Translations under genes and position numbers: made by a program | In this document: positions 52,690-64,000 of the stretch, piece after piece | How positions within the stretch are numbered: position 1 is the stretch's first letter | Layout of the letters: each line of letters begins with the position of its first letter | From: Ligustrum vulgare | Lineage: Eukaryota > Streptophyta > Magnoliopsida > Lamiales > Oleaceae | DNA: 64,000 nucleotides | NCBI GenBank assembly: GCA_963555705.1 | Contig: OY743190.1 | Coordinates: 35,198,929 to 35,262,928, forward strand | Direction: 5' to 3' | Notes under the pieces: generated by a model | The model's input: the letters and a program-made list of their open reading frames with translations, nothing else | Told to the model about the DNA's origin: nothing | Database searches by the model: none

Positions 52690-53010
52690 CCAATTGAACC
52701 CTTTGGCGCGCTGCGCGTTGCAAAAGGATTACAACGCCCAGCGCGCGTTGCCAAAAGTATCCTTTGGAAACGTTCAGGTGAACGTTGCGAAAGGTACCCT
52801 TTTGCAACACACAATGCGCGTTGCCAAAGGGTAACCTTTTGGTAACGCGCAATGAATGTTTCTAAAGGCTATAATTAGCAACATTCACTTGCTGAATGTT
52901 GCTAAATGTCAAATAAATCAACCAATGGCAACATGCAACCACTGAATATTGCGGTAGACCCCCTTTAGCAACATGCAATTAGTGAATGTTGTCGTTTGCA
53001 TGTTGCAAAA
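52690..53010. repeat. CACTA right subterminal repeats
   Basis: GCAAC/GTTGC-bearing units (for example GCGCGTTGCAAAAGG, GAACGTTGCGAAAGG, GCGCGTTGCCAAAGGG) mirror the left array in inverted orientation, less regular. Confidence 0.85.
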
Positions 53011-53032
53011 GGCCATTTTTCTTGTAGTGTGT

Positions 53033-54552
53033 ACTCAAAATGATATGCTCAGCTCTACATATAGAACAAAACTAATAATCTACCACTTGCCTTAAAATTT
53101 ACCAACTACCAAAACTAAATAGGAACTATATCTTATCTACAATTATATAAGTTGCAAAAACCCGAAAGGATGACAAAACACAAACTTACTTTCTAATGTT
53201 ATGCTTAGCTTTACTATGGGACTCCAGTTGCAGCTCTTGTAAGCATGTGATCCAACTTATTTTGGTGTGTGCTGGTTTGGTTTGTTGGCAGCAGCCTTTC
53301 CACCCTGTTTATTGGTGTGAAGTGTGTCCATGTGACCACCATCCTAGTTTTCTGAGCAATGACACAAGTAAATTGAACATTATCAACCAAAGAGATGAAG
53401 CAAAGGTAAAAATATTAAAGACATCAATTTACAAATCTTGACAGCGGTTATATTGAATATTGTGCAACTTCCATCAGGCAAAATTGGGTTCATTTAAAAA
53501 AAAATATAGTTAGCACTTAGCACCAATGAATTAAAGAAGAATATTTTTGACAAAGAAGTGAACGGCAAAAAGTTTTTTAACATCCCAATTCCCCAAATTA
53601 CATTTCAACCACACATATTTTCTCTATCCACTTTTCAACTACATATTTTACCTAGAAAATATAAAAAAACATTTTTTAAATACAAAAAATTCAACAAACA
53701 GAGATATTTATCTTGATACAAATATTGGACAATGTTAAGTGTCTAAGGTAGATACTTCAATGCAATTAGAACTAAGTATCCAAACATGTATGGAGGAAAA
53801 TCAGTCCATCCTTCCCTTCAGGATCCTCTCAGTAACTTTAGTGGGCGTGCTGCCATAACATAAAAAGTTCAGAGGAATTCTCATTGAAATTGCACTAAAA
53901 ACAAAAACACAAAAATTTCATCTTGCTTATATGGTGGATCACACCAGTATAATGCTTCTGAGAACTAAATTTCGCATGAGAGTACAAATTCATGGATAAA
54001 TAGAAAAGTCGCCAAATAGACTTACACGATATACACATGCCCTCCTCAACCACTTAAACAATCACGGTCTACTGAGGACATGAGTGCTTGTGAGATGGTC
54101 TCAAACAATTCCTCAGCATCCTAAACAGTTAAAAGTTAAAAATCTTACACCATTGGCATCACAAAAATCACGTGCAAAATTAAAAATTAGTGAGGCCAGG
54201 ATTTTATCACTCATGTCAAGCATCTATTAGACAATGTACTAACCAATTTCACATGAAAGTATAGTTGAAGGTAAATAAACCACATTTTTCAACTTATTAT
54301 TATACTATCATAATAGCTTAGGATCAATATAAAATGATCGTATTAAAGGAAAATGGACATTGTATAATGTGCAAGTTAATAGAAACTTCCTACTCCCACA
54401 CTCGGAAAACATTTCTTCAAAATCACCAAAGCCCGATGAAATCAGTAACAAATCAAAACGAATTAAGGTATATAATTTTCCTAAAGCATGATCAATTAAT
54501 TAAATGTCGTAAAGTGCGAAAGAAAAAAAACAAGAATAGGACATTAAAAGTT
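53033..54552. other. Helitron interior, no firm gene
   Basis: Between the CACTA and the kinase exons. The plus frame 53196-53441 and minus text such as STPTKVTERILKGRMD near 53850 look weakly protein-like but were not recognised. A MITE-type word (ACCACACATATTTTCTCT, minus sense) lies near 53610. Confidence 0.45.
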
Positions 54553-55014
54553 TAAGGTTGAGAATAAGGATGTCTTTTGCATGAAGGTCCATCATTCCTT
54601 GAGCCAGATCTACTCCATACCTGTAAACAACAATTAACTTAAAAACATGAAGATTTGTGTGCTTCTAATGTAATACAATTTTCTGTCCAAGAATATGAGA
54701 TGAGCAAAAATCACCTCAAAACATCACTCGATAGCAATTTCCCCCCTTTGTATCGAGTCATTTTGTCTCCAATGAAGCCCTCGTAAAATTTCATAACAAT
54801 GCAAATCTAGAAGGAAACAAAGATAGAGCAGTTATTGCAATTAAAAAAGCTAGTTAACCAAGACTTATATCAGAGAACTCACTCTCTTACTAATAATGGA
54901 AAGTCCATGCAGGCAACAAATGTTTTCCAAATCTCTACACTTCGAAAGCAAATTATCCAACTTATCATAAGGTAATGGAATGATAACTTCCCTTTTTTTG
55001 TAGGGGGTGTGGAT
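54553..55014 (-). pseudogene. protein kinase fragment, three exons
   Basis: Exon A (55014-54883) encodes REVIIPLPYDKLDNLL, LENICCLHGLSIISKR. Exon B (54806-54715) encodes ICIVMKFYEGFIGDKMTRYK, GGKLLSSDVL(R). Exon C (54620 to about 54553) encodes (R)YGVDLAQGMMDLHAKDILIL, NLK. The donors GTGAGT and GTGATT and acceptors TTCTAG and TTACAG join them in frame. The text is the N-lobe hinge to catalytic-loop part of a plant kinase (LNLK takes the place of the HRDxK loop, as in KEG-like kinases, where the Asp is replaced). The activation loop and C-lobe are absent and exon C has no clear donor. A partial gene in the Helitron's sense. Confidence 0.75.
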
Positions 55015-55109
55015 CTATCAAATCCAACAATTACACAGGATGAAATTATGTGTTAACTAAGTAGCCAATAGTAAAAAATACCAACCTACTGCATTGCTGG
55101 CAGTCATTT

Positions 55110-57171
55110 TGTAACACCCCAAGTTTAAAATTTTAAACCTAGGTATGTTAACTTCCTTTCACTTTAAATTCGGAAATAAAACATTCAAAACCTCAACATT
55201 TTCACTTTCTATTATAAAATTCTACAGGAATTTCGGCAGAGCTTCCTCTATAAATTGGACATAACCAACCTGTAAAGGGACATCATAACCATTTTAAAAC
55301 ATAAAACTCAACTTAAATAAAATCCAACATTAAACATTCAACCACAATTCTACATCAAACTCCCACATCACCACACTATTCCAAATTCAATCCCAAACTC
55401 CTCAACGCGACATTTTATATCAATAAGCTTCAATTAAGTGAAATAAGTGATAATATAACCAATATAAAAATGCCATAACTCATTTAAATAAATTTCAACC
55501 AAAACAATTATCAATAATAAATGAATTAAGAAATAATCAATGAGAAACTTGAGTAAATTTTATTTTTAACTTTATTTTAAAAAGGTTCAAGCGGGTATAG
55601 CCTGAGCCTACCATCGAATGCTCTCCTCGTCTCATCTAACTTTCATCATCTGAAATATTGGGGAATGATTGGGGTGAGCTAAAGCTCAGTAAGAAAACTA
55701 CGTGCAAGTGATGCATGCTTATGCAATGAAATGCTTAAAACATTATGAAATATGTATCCCCATTTACTTTACTTCCCGAAACTTTCAAACTTTTCAAACT
55801 TTCACTTAAACATTTCAAGACTTTTACTTCATTTCTAGCGTGAGCTCACTTGGTGTATATTCTAGTCAATCAGATAACAGTGGGCAATTCTTATTTGGAA
55901 CCAGATCACATTTACAAGTAAAACCTCAAAGCGGTTAACATTTATTCCACCACAAAGCGACTCATTACATTCGGGTACGCCGGTCCCCAGCGCCCCATTT
56001 CCCACTCGCATCTTTCATGACATAGAAGTACACCTATTCTTTCTTAAAAACTTGGGATACATGACTTTTGAATAAACTTGCACCTTGACACATTTCTTTC
56101 ATTTAAAAACATTTAACTTCCCAATTTCGATGTCAATGCATGTTTGATGATGCAATGACATGATAATGTGCATGCTTGAACATTTCCTTAAATACGCATA
56201 CTTGCATATGGTAAACCAAAAGCATTAAAATTCAATAATTAACACGAATGTCAATTAAGCATATAATTCCACATTGAACATTCAACTATGATGAAAGTAG
56301 GGAAGTTTACTTACTTGACGTTCTTAGCATTTACTGTTATCTGGATTTGCAAGTGGAGGAGCCTCGGTTTCCCGTGTCGTCAATGTACCAAAATCCTAGT
56401 TGTTTCATTCAGTAAAATATACTTTCAATTCAAATTGATATATTCATCATTCTTTTAACATTAAACAAGTTAAAATAATAAATCTTCTTTCCTTTTTTTG
56501 TCGTGATCATATATTCCAAACAAGGTACTAAGATATATTAAATACTTCCATACCATACTCGAAAGAAAAAGATTAAACCATTCAACACAACATTTTAAGC
56601 TTAACTATTAAGGTACTTAAATCAAAACCAAAGTTTGAAAAATGTACACGCCTTTACAATTTTTCCCAAAATCTAGGAATTATAATTATTACTCACGTTC
56701 ACACTAAAATTACAATTAAGTTAACAAAATTCCCAATTTCCATAATCATTTACCAACTTCGAAAATTTCAATTGAAATTTCAAAGTAAATCTATAACTAA
56801 CAATCTAAAACTAAAAATTCAAAATTCATCACATCTCTCAATATCACCTTATATTCAAACTTAAACCAAAATTAAAAAAAATCTTACTAACAACTCTAAC
56901 AATTCATGAAGTTTTCCCAATTAGACAAATTACAAATTTCCAACTCATAGTTAAACACGAATAGCTAACTCAAAAACTTAATTTCATGCTTAATCAAAAT
57001 CTGCACATCCTCATACATTGACAAGTCCGAAATGTATACATACATACATACATATATACACATATAGCCCCAAAACTAAAGTTTAACAAATTAAAATTTT
57101 GAAATCAAGCTAAAATATCAATTAACCAAACTAATATATATTTTTTGAAATCTGAGAATTCCATGGTGAAA

Positions 57172-57209
<38 letters not shown>

Positions 57210-57830
57210 AAAAAGTATCTGTGTCGTGATGTGTGCGACATGGGTGGTGCTGTGTGTGCGTTGTGTGTGTGGACAGTGTGTTGGGGAGTGCCTTACCGGT
57301 GGGATTGTTGGCGGTGGTGGCTGGTGGTCACCGGTTACAAGTTCCAAGAGGCGAGGTTGGTCGAGTAAGAGACGAGAGGCAGAGAGTTTAGGGAGAGACG
57401 AGAGAGCTGAGCGTGAGAGGTCGCGAGTGAGAGAAGTGAGGGTTTGGGGTTAGGTTTAAATTTTTGGGAATTTATAAATTAGTCCCTCCTTTCTCTCCAT
57501 GTGCATAGCTAAGTCCATAAATTCTAATTTATTCTCCAATTGCCACTAACTTTCCCCCAACTTTCAATTTAACATAATAAAATTAAAAATAGTATGCTTA
57601 GGCAGTAAAACTAACAATCACATAAATTACACGTAAACTATTAAAATAAACAATTTATAAACTTTTTAATTGGTACATTGATAGAGACGGCGTCCAAGTT
57701 CTTTCACTGCAAAATAATTCCAATTATAGATAATAATAATAATTATCAAATTTTTTCATTTTATAATAACATTAACATAAATATTACGTGTAGTTTAAAG
57801 ATGCACATAAAAATAAAAAGCAGTATTACA
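55110..57830 (-). mobile_element. 2.7 kb solo LTR (Tekay/Del-like) inside the Helitron
   Basis: The minus strand begins TGTAATACTGC and ends CTTGGGGTGTTACA. Perfect 5-bp duplications CATTT occur at 55105-55109 and 57831-57835. The minus sense has CTTACTGAGCTTTAGCTCAC (about 55690) and a C/T-rich leader-like stretch at about 57480-57350, typical of long LTRs of plant Ty3 chromoviruses (from memory). The GGGTGTTACA end is common in that group. The 102-codon frame 57145-57453 crosses the (CA)n and is not considered a gene. Confidence 0.8.
57174..57208. repeat. (CA)n microsatellite
   Basis: About 17 uninterrupted dinucleotide units inside the solo LTR. Confidence 0.95.
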
Positions 57831-58369
57831 CATTTCATCTGTAAACGAAGGGATCGAAAGTATCAATTATTCATTTCGGGCATTTTATTCAATTGCTCCC
57901 ATATAACACATTATTTCCAAAACCAGAATGTAATGAACCCTCCAACAAAGAACAAAAAATCGCAAAACAGAGAAATATAAGGCCGATCAGGACAAATAAA
58001 GATAGCCAAATCAACCTGAAATGAGCAACCAATTACAGTAGAAGTCCAGAAAATAAAGGCCCAGCAAGGTAGATTCGTCTTCTTCAGCTCAAGCAACAAA
58101 TATCTTAAAAATGAGTTTTCTTTAGTTCAAGCAACCCAATTAAGAGTCTGGTTCTGATCACTTGCTTTAAAAAAATATCTTATGGAATATCTAACTCCTC
58201 AAACTATAGGATGCAAGAGCAGGTTTTTGCCACCGAAATTCAGTATATGCAGCTATGTCAACTTACTGAGAGGCAATACTAAAGCCAATCAGATCGGCCA
58301 ATTGCAAATATTACACTTTGTCATATGCTTATTGTAGTGATTTTTTCAACATATCGTATGAATGTGCAT

Positions 58370-58570
58370 CCTTACACGCGATGTACAGACATTCCATAGT
58401 TCTTAAGTAAATCCTCGACCTGCCAAAATAACAATAAAAGGGAACTACCATCAGAACAATCCGAAGATGACAAAAAATAAACATACACATCACATTGGTC
58501 CAATTTACTAAAACCTCACAGCCTCAATTAGAGGACCAGCATCCCCAATTGGCTTCAACTTGTACTAATT
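58370..58570 (-). other. two possible exons of an unrecognised gene
   Basis: The minus strand gives YKLKPIGDAGPLIEAVR before GTTTTA (about 58565-58513). After TTTTGGCAG (about 58421) it gives VEDLLKNYGMSVHRV and TAA. Protein-like text with plausible splice sites, but the two do not join cleanly and the family is unknown. It lies downstream of the MOCS3-like exons but does not match that protein. Confidence 0.3.
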
Positions 58571-59092
58571 TCCAAAGGTATCATTAATAAAACTGCAAAT
58601 GGACCTTTGGTTTGAGTACAACAAATTTTCCAAGCTTCTATTATGAATTTTTCCCATAGTAGAGGGTACTGCAAACAAATTGTACAAAGGAAAATATGAA
58701 ACAGAGATATCAAGCATGTAATTTGAGATAGAGTAAAAAAAAATTAAAAGATGGCATGCCTTTACTAATTGATTGATCTGTTGATTTTATGCAGTAACAA
58801 ACCCAGTTATACACTGCATTGGTAAGTCTAACCCAAACTAATTAAAAAAATGACTTTCCATACATGAATATGAAATCAATTGTTCCATGTCTGGTTTCAG
58901 CAGAATATATACAAAAGTTACAATCATATTAGCACTCCAATGCATTTACTACTACCATTTTTGAACTAAATCCATGGACCTCTTGAAGTACTCATGATTA
59001 TGTTAAAATTGGAATCACAATTTCTCCAAAGCATCTTATTTCTAAAACTTGGAAAATACAACCCAGATTTCGGATTACAGTTCCCACTTTAC

Positions 59093-59431
59093 CTGTCTTT
59101 GCAGATTGTTAAGCTCCACCACATCATGATCAACAATACCTATACGTCCTGCAAATGTTTTCCAAATCCAAAACATTGATAATCCACTCCAGAAGAACAA
59201 AAATAATGAAAAGAAGCATAATATCAACTCAAATTTCAGCTAGATTGGATAGTACTTGGAAGAATCAAGTAAGGGGAAAAAACTACAATTTTGTTCTATA
59301 AAAAGATGGGGAACTAAACATGTTACAAATATTTACCACACCGTATGATGCAAGATAATAGCAGAGCAGGCGAACCTAACCCTCCAGCTCCAATAACCCA
59401 ACATCAAAGACTTCAAAAACTTTAAGAAAAA
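59093..59431 (-). pseudogene. MOCS3/CNX5-like (MoeB/E1-type adenylyltransferase) fragment, two exons
   Basis: MOCS3 adenylylates and thiolates a small sulfur-carrier protein for molybdopterin and tRNA thiolation. The upstream exon (about 59431-59337) encodes VIGAGGLGSPALLLS, the GxGGxGS nucleotide-binding loop, ending at donor GTAAAT. The second exon (59148-59093) encodes GRIGIVDHDVVELNNLQRQ, the Asp/Asn-bearing ATP site, ending at donor GTAAAG. The intron of 188 bp is GT-AG and the codon across it (TG|GGA region) is consistent. A one-base insertion near 59416 breaks the first exon's frame. The rest of the enzyme (CysX2Cys zinc site, rhodanese domain) is missing. A partial copy in the Helitron's sense. 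Confidence 0.85.
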
Positions 59432-60139
59432 TTAATCTTTAGGTCACGGGAACCCGACCAAGTTCAGGTCGAGTCTTCACCTTGATGCCTTGGTTCAATT
59501 GGTGGCCTTCATTCAGCAGTTGACCGGCTAGAGGTCGGCGATTTTGAAAATGGTCAGAAGCTCGACTTTTTCTTTTGTTACTGCATAGAAAGTGCATATG
59601 CATAACTTATGAATTGATCAATGATTTCTAGTGAGAGAGGAAGAGAGAAAAATGGTTTACCCATTGTTGTGGTGCCAAGGCTGAACGGAGTGAAATAAAC
59701 CCAAGCCACGGTTGCATTTGGTTTCACACCCAAACTCGGTCCAAATTGCACTCTCACACATGCACCAGGGCCACTTCGCTATGGTGGCGCTAACACCGGC
59801 GTCTCGAATGATGGTGTGGATCGGAGGAGGGAGCTCCGTCGCCCATCCCTCTCGCTCTCTTCCTCTCTGGTTACTGAAATGAGAGAGATTTGTTTTTGAA
59901 AGTTAATTTTTCAAAAATTGTTCTTTAGTCAACTCTAATTGGTCTGAAAAGTTCACAGCACAATTAATGCTGTCTGACATGACATTAAATGATCATTTTG
60001 AAAATTTGAAATTTGAAAGCAAACTTGGGACGGAAATCTGAAAATTATATATATATATATATATTAAATACTAATGAATGGGCAGAAAGTTCAGGCGGGA
60101 TTTTTTGCCAACACTCTTCTACTTTTATATAATAGATAG
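59432..60139. other. Helitron 5'-proximal sequence, no gene seen
   Basis: A GC-richer stretch at about 59690-59870 and a (TA)n near 60048. No recognised frame. It may be leader or promoter sequence for the captured exons. Confidence 0.45.
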
Positions 60140-60141
60140 AT

Positions 60142-60997
60142 GGGCTCTGAAGACAGCCCATTTATCAAAGAGGTAATTACGATGGAGCTAGGGGCCAAAT
60201 TTTTGGAGATGGAATTCCAAAAAGGTAATTATATTGATAGCCACATCACACTTTTCATATTTACTAAATTGATCACAAATAAATTTTCTAAGTAACAATC
60301 TCATTAATATTAATTTTTCTTCTTCTCTATGTGTACACCATAAATCTTAAAAACCCTAATTTATGTATGTATTTGTTGAAATTATGTTGGTCCTTCGATG
60401 CACCATCTGGACTCAGTAAGCTCTCCAAAACATGACTTAAACCTCAAGTTCGACTTACAACCTTCTCACCTTGGTTGCTCCAATCTCCTCGAATGACGAA
60501 GGTAATCTATATAACACTTAGTTGAACTAGGTCTAAAAGTGGCCCAAATCAACAAGCCCAAGACCTAACAACCAATCCAACCATGTCAAATGTCAATGCC
60601 CCAAAAACACCGCAATTGGGCCTTCTAAGTGGACTACTATCGAGTCGAGCTATTCATTTTGGAGTCGATATAATCGCAGAATTGTTTTACATCATTACCC
60701 AAATTTATTGAGTATAAAAAACCCAAAAAATATCCACCTTGATACCCAATCAACCTGGAAGAAAAATAATACAACGTTTACACTTGCCCAATTTAGCTTA
60801 TATATCTAATAAAAATTAAAATCATAGACATTACCTCGTGTCCCACACTCGAAATACACACCATACCTGCTTCATTTCCTCGCTATGACTAAGATGAAAA
60901 ATACTTAAGTAGAAGACAGATAATCACAGTAATCAATCAAAAACATATAACACATGAGATGAAGATATAACCATAGAATAATACAAAAATCTTTTCT
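60142..60997. other. spacer, no gene seen
   Basis: Short open frames only; nothing recognised. Confidence 0.5.
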
Positions 60998-63024
60998 TGT
61001 AACACCCCAAAAAATTCATCCTATTATTATATTGAATTATTCAAATTTAACGGAATACTTGAAAGTCAAATAATTTTTTTTTTTTTTTTTACTTATTTAA
61101 AGGGCTATATTCGACATTAAATAAGACTTTTAATTTAGTTGACGTAATATCAACGAAAAGTAATCAAGAATATTAAATATGACTTAAAGTAATTTGATCG
61201 ATTAAATAAAGCGATTATCAATTCCATTTTTGGGAAGATGTGGATTGAAGTATAGAAATGTACTTTAAAGTGGAACTAAAAATTCATCCCAACGTTGAAA
61301 AATATCATACCAAAATTAATTCGTAAATTCTTAGTTTCGCTATCTGTCTTAACTATTCAAGAATACCATCGTGTAGAGTTCTGAATGCCCTTTGAAATGG
61401 CATGTTGTAGACACGTATTCGGTTGACATAAGTGCCTAGAAAAATTTAATAAAGAATGTTGGCAATTCAAAATGTTAATTTTCAACAGCCTATTTTTACG
61501 AGTTGTAACTTTTGCTACTGTCAGCCATATTGCATTTCGATAAGGATACAAGAAACTAGATCATGAGTATTTCAGAATGGCATATTGAAAGTTCAATTTT
61601 GATTATAATAACACTACCGAAAATTAAGACGGAATTAATCACTTGAAAATAAATCGAAATAAAATAGTTTTAAGTGACTAATTTTGAGGAACCATAACTT
61701 TTACATCAATTATCGATTTTATGATCCGAAAATATCGTTATAAACTATTCATTGAGAACTTCATATTGGCACCATGAACTCTCTATCACAACTTCATATG
61801 ACCCTATAATTTTTGGAGTCATTTTAATATTTTTAATAATTATTGGGACTAAAATATAAATTTTATATTTTATGGGACAAAAAGATAAAATAAAATAATT
61901 TATTTAACTGCATCTTAACCCTTGATAAAAGTTATAAATATGCTCAATTGCTAAAGAAAAATGAAAATATCTTCAACCCGAAGGCTTGTCACCCTCTATT
62001 TTAAGAGGGTGGGGGTTCGACCACTCATTAGTTGAGGAGGGGTTCGACCTCCCCTCCCCCCCCCCCATTAAGTTTGGGGGGGGGGGGGGGTTTCAACCCC
62101 CTCTTTCAAAGGTAAGGTAATGTTTTTTTATTCTTATTCTTATTTAATGATCGTTGTTATAATATTAAATATGTTATATTATGTTATTATATATAATAAT
62201 ATAATATAATAAGGTTTATATTATTATGTCATGATTATGATTATTATTTTTAAGTAGGGAAATTAGATTAATTTCGTTATGAGGTATAATAAAGAAAATC
62301 AACCCCTTGAAATTTGGGTTATCCTAATAATTATTTCAGTTAAATATTTTGTAAGGAAATTGTCCATTAATTTTGTTGAACCCTAATTTATATTTTGTAG
62401 TTGAAGTATAATATAGTATCACATAACTAAATTATAGTTTTTATGTATGATAAGTATGGAGTGATGATCATTCTAGTTCGACTCCAAGCGAATATTAGTG
62501 GTGCAAAATATTGAATAATAAAGTCGTAAAATGTATACCCAAGGAGTGAGGTGAATAACAATTAAACTAAAATGTAAAACAGTAGTATTAATATTATTAT
62601 GTGCTCTTATGTGACTATATGAGGTAGATTATTGGTGCAATATACCTGGAATATGATATGGAAAATATCTGTATACAGAGAAAGCATGTGAGACATGATT
62701 TGATGATATGATGTGTTATTAATGCACATGAATATCATTGGAATGCCACAATATGTGATTATATCACGTAAAATTGGTGCATGAAAATATGTTGTACATT
62801 GTGTGGACTTAGAAGAAGTCCTTCATAAATAGTAAAGTAAGAAATAAAGAGTATATGGACAGATATGGACAGATAATGATGTGGATGATAGTAGAATCAC
62901 CCTACGAGTGTACCTTACTTACTTCGCGTCTAGATATACACACCAGCTTGAGGCTCCCTGAGGTCATTAAGGGTAAGAGAGGATGGGATGTTGGCGATCT
63001 GGTGCCAGTATAAGGGTAGTGTTG
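60998..63024 (+). repeat. LTR-like sequence starting TGTAACACCCC
   Basis: Starts TGTAACACCCCAAAAAATTC, the complement-type end of the solo LTR at 55110. It later has LTR-like text (GAGGCTCCCTGAGGTCATTA near 62950). No matching right end or duplication before the next element at 63025, so probably truncated by it. Holds C12 and G15 runs at 62055-62090, within a short inverted stretch. Confidence 0.4.
62055..62090. repeat. adjacent C and G homopolymer runs
   Basis: C12, ATTAAGTTT, then G15: a near-perfect hairpin with potential for G-quadruplex or assembly uncertainty. Confidence 0.85.
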
Positions 63025-64000
63025 TGATAAGTGTATTTTATACACTTATTTATACGTCTAAATTAGAATAATTTATTGTCATTTTAGAGTATATGCTATT
63101 TAATTTATGTTTATTTGTTTACTTTGTAGAAAATATCCCAAAATGCGAAGAATGAAGTAATTGATGAGAAAAATGCATAATTGGATGCTAATTGGAGCTA
63201 AAATGAGCAATTGATAAGTTTGTGACGTCAACCGGAAAGATGCAATGTGCCGAAGTAAAGGAATAAGAAGTTGGAGGATCCAGTTGAAGGAATTGAGAGT
63301 TGAAACGAGCGAATTGAGAAGATTCCAAAGTATGGGGACTATATTGTTGCAATTGGAAGTTGAAGGACTGAAGAGCAAATTAAACATGAGGGACCAACTT
63401 GAAAATATCCAATGATTGATTTGGATAATAAGAAGATACTTTGAGGATTTTTTAGGAGTCAATTGGATGCAAGTAGAAGTCAAAAAGGAATGGAATATGA
63501 TAATAATATTACCATAAAATTGATTCCAATCCTAGAAGATTCTGGACAAAATTCTAGTCGGACTTTGAGACTTATTTTGGGATAGTAAACGTTCGAATTG
63601 GGAAAATCCTGTTTCAGGAAGAATTATAGCCCTTTACGTTATATTTCCAAATAACTTTGAATCACATTAATCGGATAAGGAAAGAGAAAGATATGGTCAA
63701 AATACTGAACGCTGTGCAGATACCAAAAAAGACTCGCGCGCGGATTTGATGAATTTCTTTCCTTCTTCAACTTGATCTCTTCACCAACTATAAATAAAAC
63801 CTCTTTGCACGAAAATCAGAGCTTTGCCTCTCCAAAGAACGAGCCACAACTGAGAATTCAACATCAAATCCTTGGAGATTCCAACATCGCAGAGGGGCGT
63901 GAATTGAAAACAATTGAAGAATTGATAATTGGTGCAATCTTTCCATTCTTTATATTATTTTTCAATGACCGTTTATTTTTACTGTTTTTGTTCTTTCATG
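63025..64000 (+). repeat. LTR start, truncated by window end
   Basis: Begins TGATAAGTGTATTTTATACA. A TATA-like ACTATAAATAAAACC lies near 63787, followed by CT-rich leader-like sequence. This looks like U3/R of an LTR of a plant Ty3 element. The right end is outside the window, so it is uncertain. Confidence 0.5.

Larger units (their letters stand above)
48842..53029. mobile_element. CACTA (En/Spm) element, non-autonomous, 4.2 kb
   Basis: Ends CACTACAACAAAAACAACC and (complement of right end) CACTACAAGAAAAATGGCC. Perfect 3-bp duplications TGT at 48839-48841 and 53030-53032. Subterminal arrays of GCAAC...GTTGC units occur at both ends. No TNPA/TNPD-like transposase was recognised. It lies within the Helitron. 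Confidence 0.93.
47837..60140 (-). mobile_element. ~12.3 kb Helitron carrying captured gene fragments
   Basis: The minus strand begins TCTATCTATTATATAAAAG at 60140, preceded by host A (60141). It ends with the hairpin-like CCCTGCATCGTACGGG (47862-47847), TATATA and CTAG (47840-47837), followed by host T (47836). TC...CTRR ends, a subterminal hairpin and insertion between A and T are the Helitron rules. No Rep/helicase was seen, so it is non-autonomous. Cargo on the minus strand: PLIP-like exon, kinase exons and MOCS3-like exons. Later insertions: CACTA (48842-53029) and a solo LTR (55110-57830), leaving a core of about 5.4 kb. The pairing of the two ends is inference; either could belong to a different copy. 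Confidence 0.68.

Noticed and set aside
57145..57453. 102-codon frame with a Thr-His repeat
   Set aside because: Crosses a (CA)n microsatellite inside a solo LTR; no family features.
47837..60140. Reading this interval as an ordinary host gene cluster on the minus strand
   Set aside because: Each gene is represented only by a few internal exons, from three unrelated proteins, within Helitron-type ends; none has a start, a stop and a complete domain.

Overview
The window is nuclear DNA of a flowering plant, most likely a eudicot. It is AT-rich and packed with nested LTR retrotransposons, Helitrons, CACTA, hAT, MULE and MITE elements. Host sequence includes introns with plant splice sites and plant-specific families (plastid fibrillin, OVATE protein). 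No species is named. Family identities rest on motifs recognised by eye; no search was run.

Layout. 1-2740: 3' part of a Ty1/copia element with its 3' LTR. 2.7-10 kb: a MULE-like foldback element inside a Tourist-like MITE, an AT-rich tandem repeat split by a solo LTR, a calmodulin-like gene fragment and an LTR. 10.5-12.5 kb: a Helitron Rep/helicase relic with a hAT-type MITE in its zinc-finger region. 12.5-18.8 kb: AT-rich DNA with tandem repeats, a hAT MITE and an orphan Helitron 3' end. 19.1-21.1 kb: adjoining fragments of an LRR receptor kinase, a METTL14-like gene and a hAT transposase, then a truncated copia gag. 24.2-39.3 kb: an OVATE-family (OFP) pseudogene split by a MULE-like element and by a copia element. 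That copia holds a Ty3 element, which holds a solo LTR, which holds a hAT MITE: four layers, most with recognisable target-site duplications.

39.7-43.5 kb carries the one gene that looks intact: a three-exon plastid-lipid-associated protein (fibrillin) gene on the minus strand, 311 codons, facing the OFP tail. Its 2.7 kb first intron is full of MITE debris.

47.8-60.1 kb is the most notable structure. On the minus strand it has the two ends expected of a Helitron (5' TC... and 3' hairpin plus CTAG) set exactly between host A and T. Inside, all in the Helitron's sense, lie exon fragments of a plastid lipase (PLIP)-like gene, a protein kinase and a MOCS3/CNX5-like gene, with introns and legal splice junctions kept. 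A 4.2 kb CACTA element and a 2.7 kb solo LTR were later inserted into it. The right end of the window (61-64 kb) is LTR-like sequence that runs off the edge.

Apart from the fibrillin gene, the coding sequence seen is transposon-derived or broken, so the genes do not form a pathway. The region records successive insertions around one surviving plastid gene and one destroyed neighbour.
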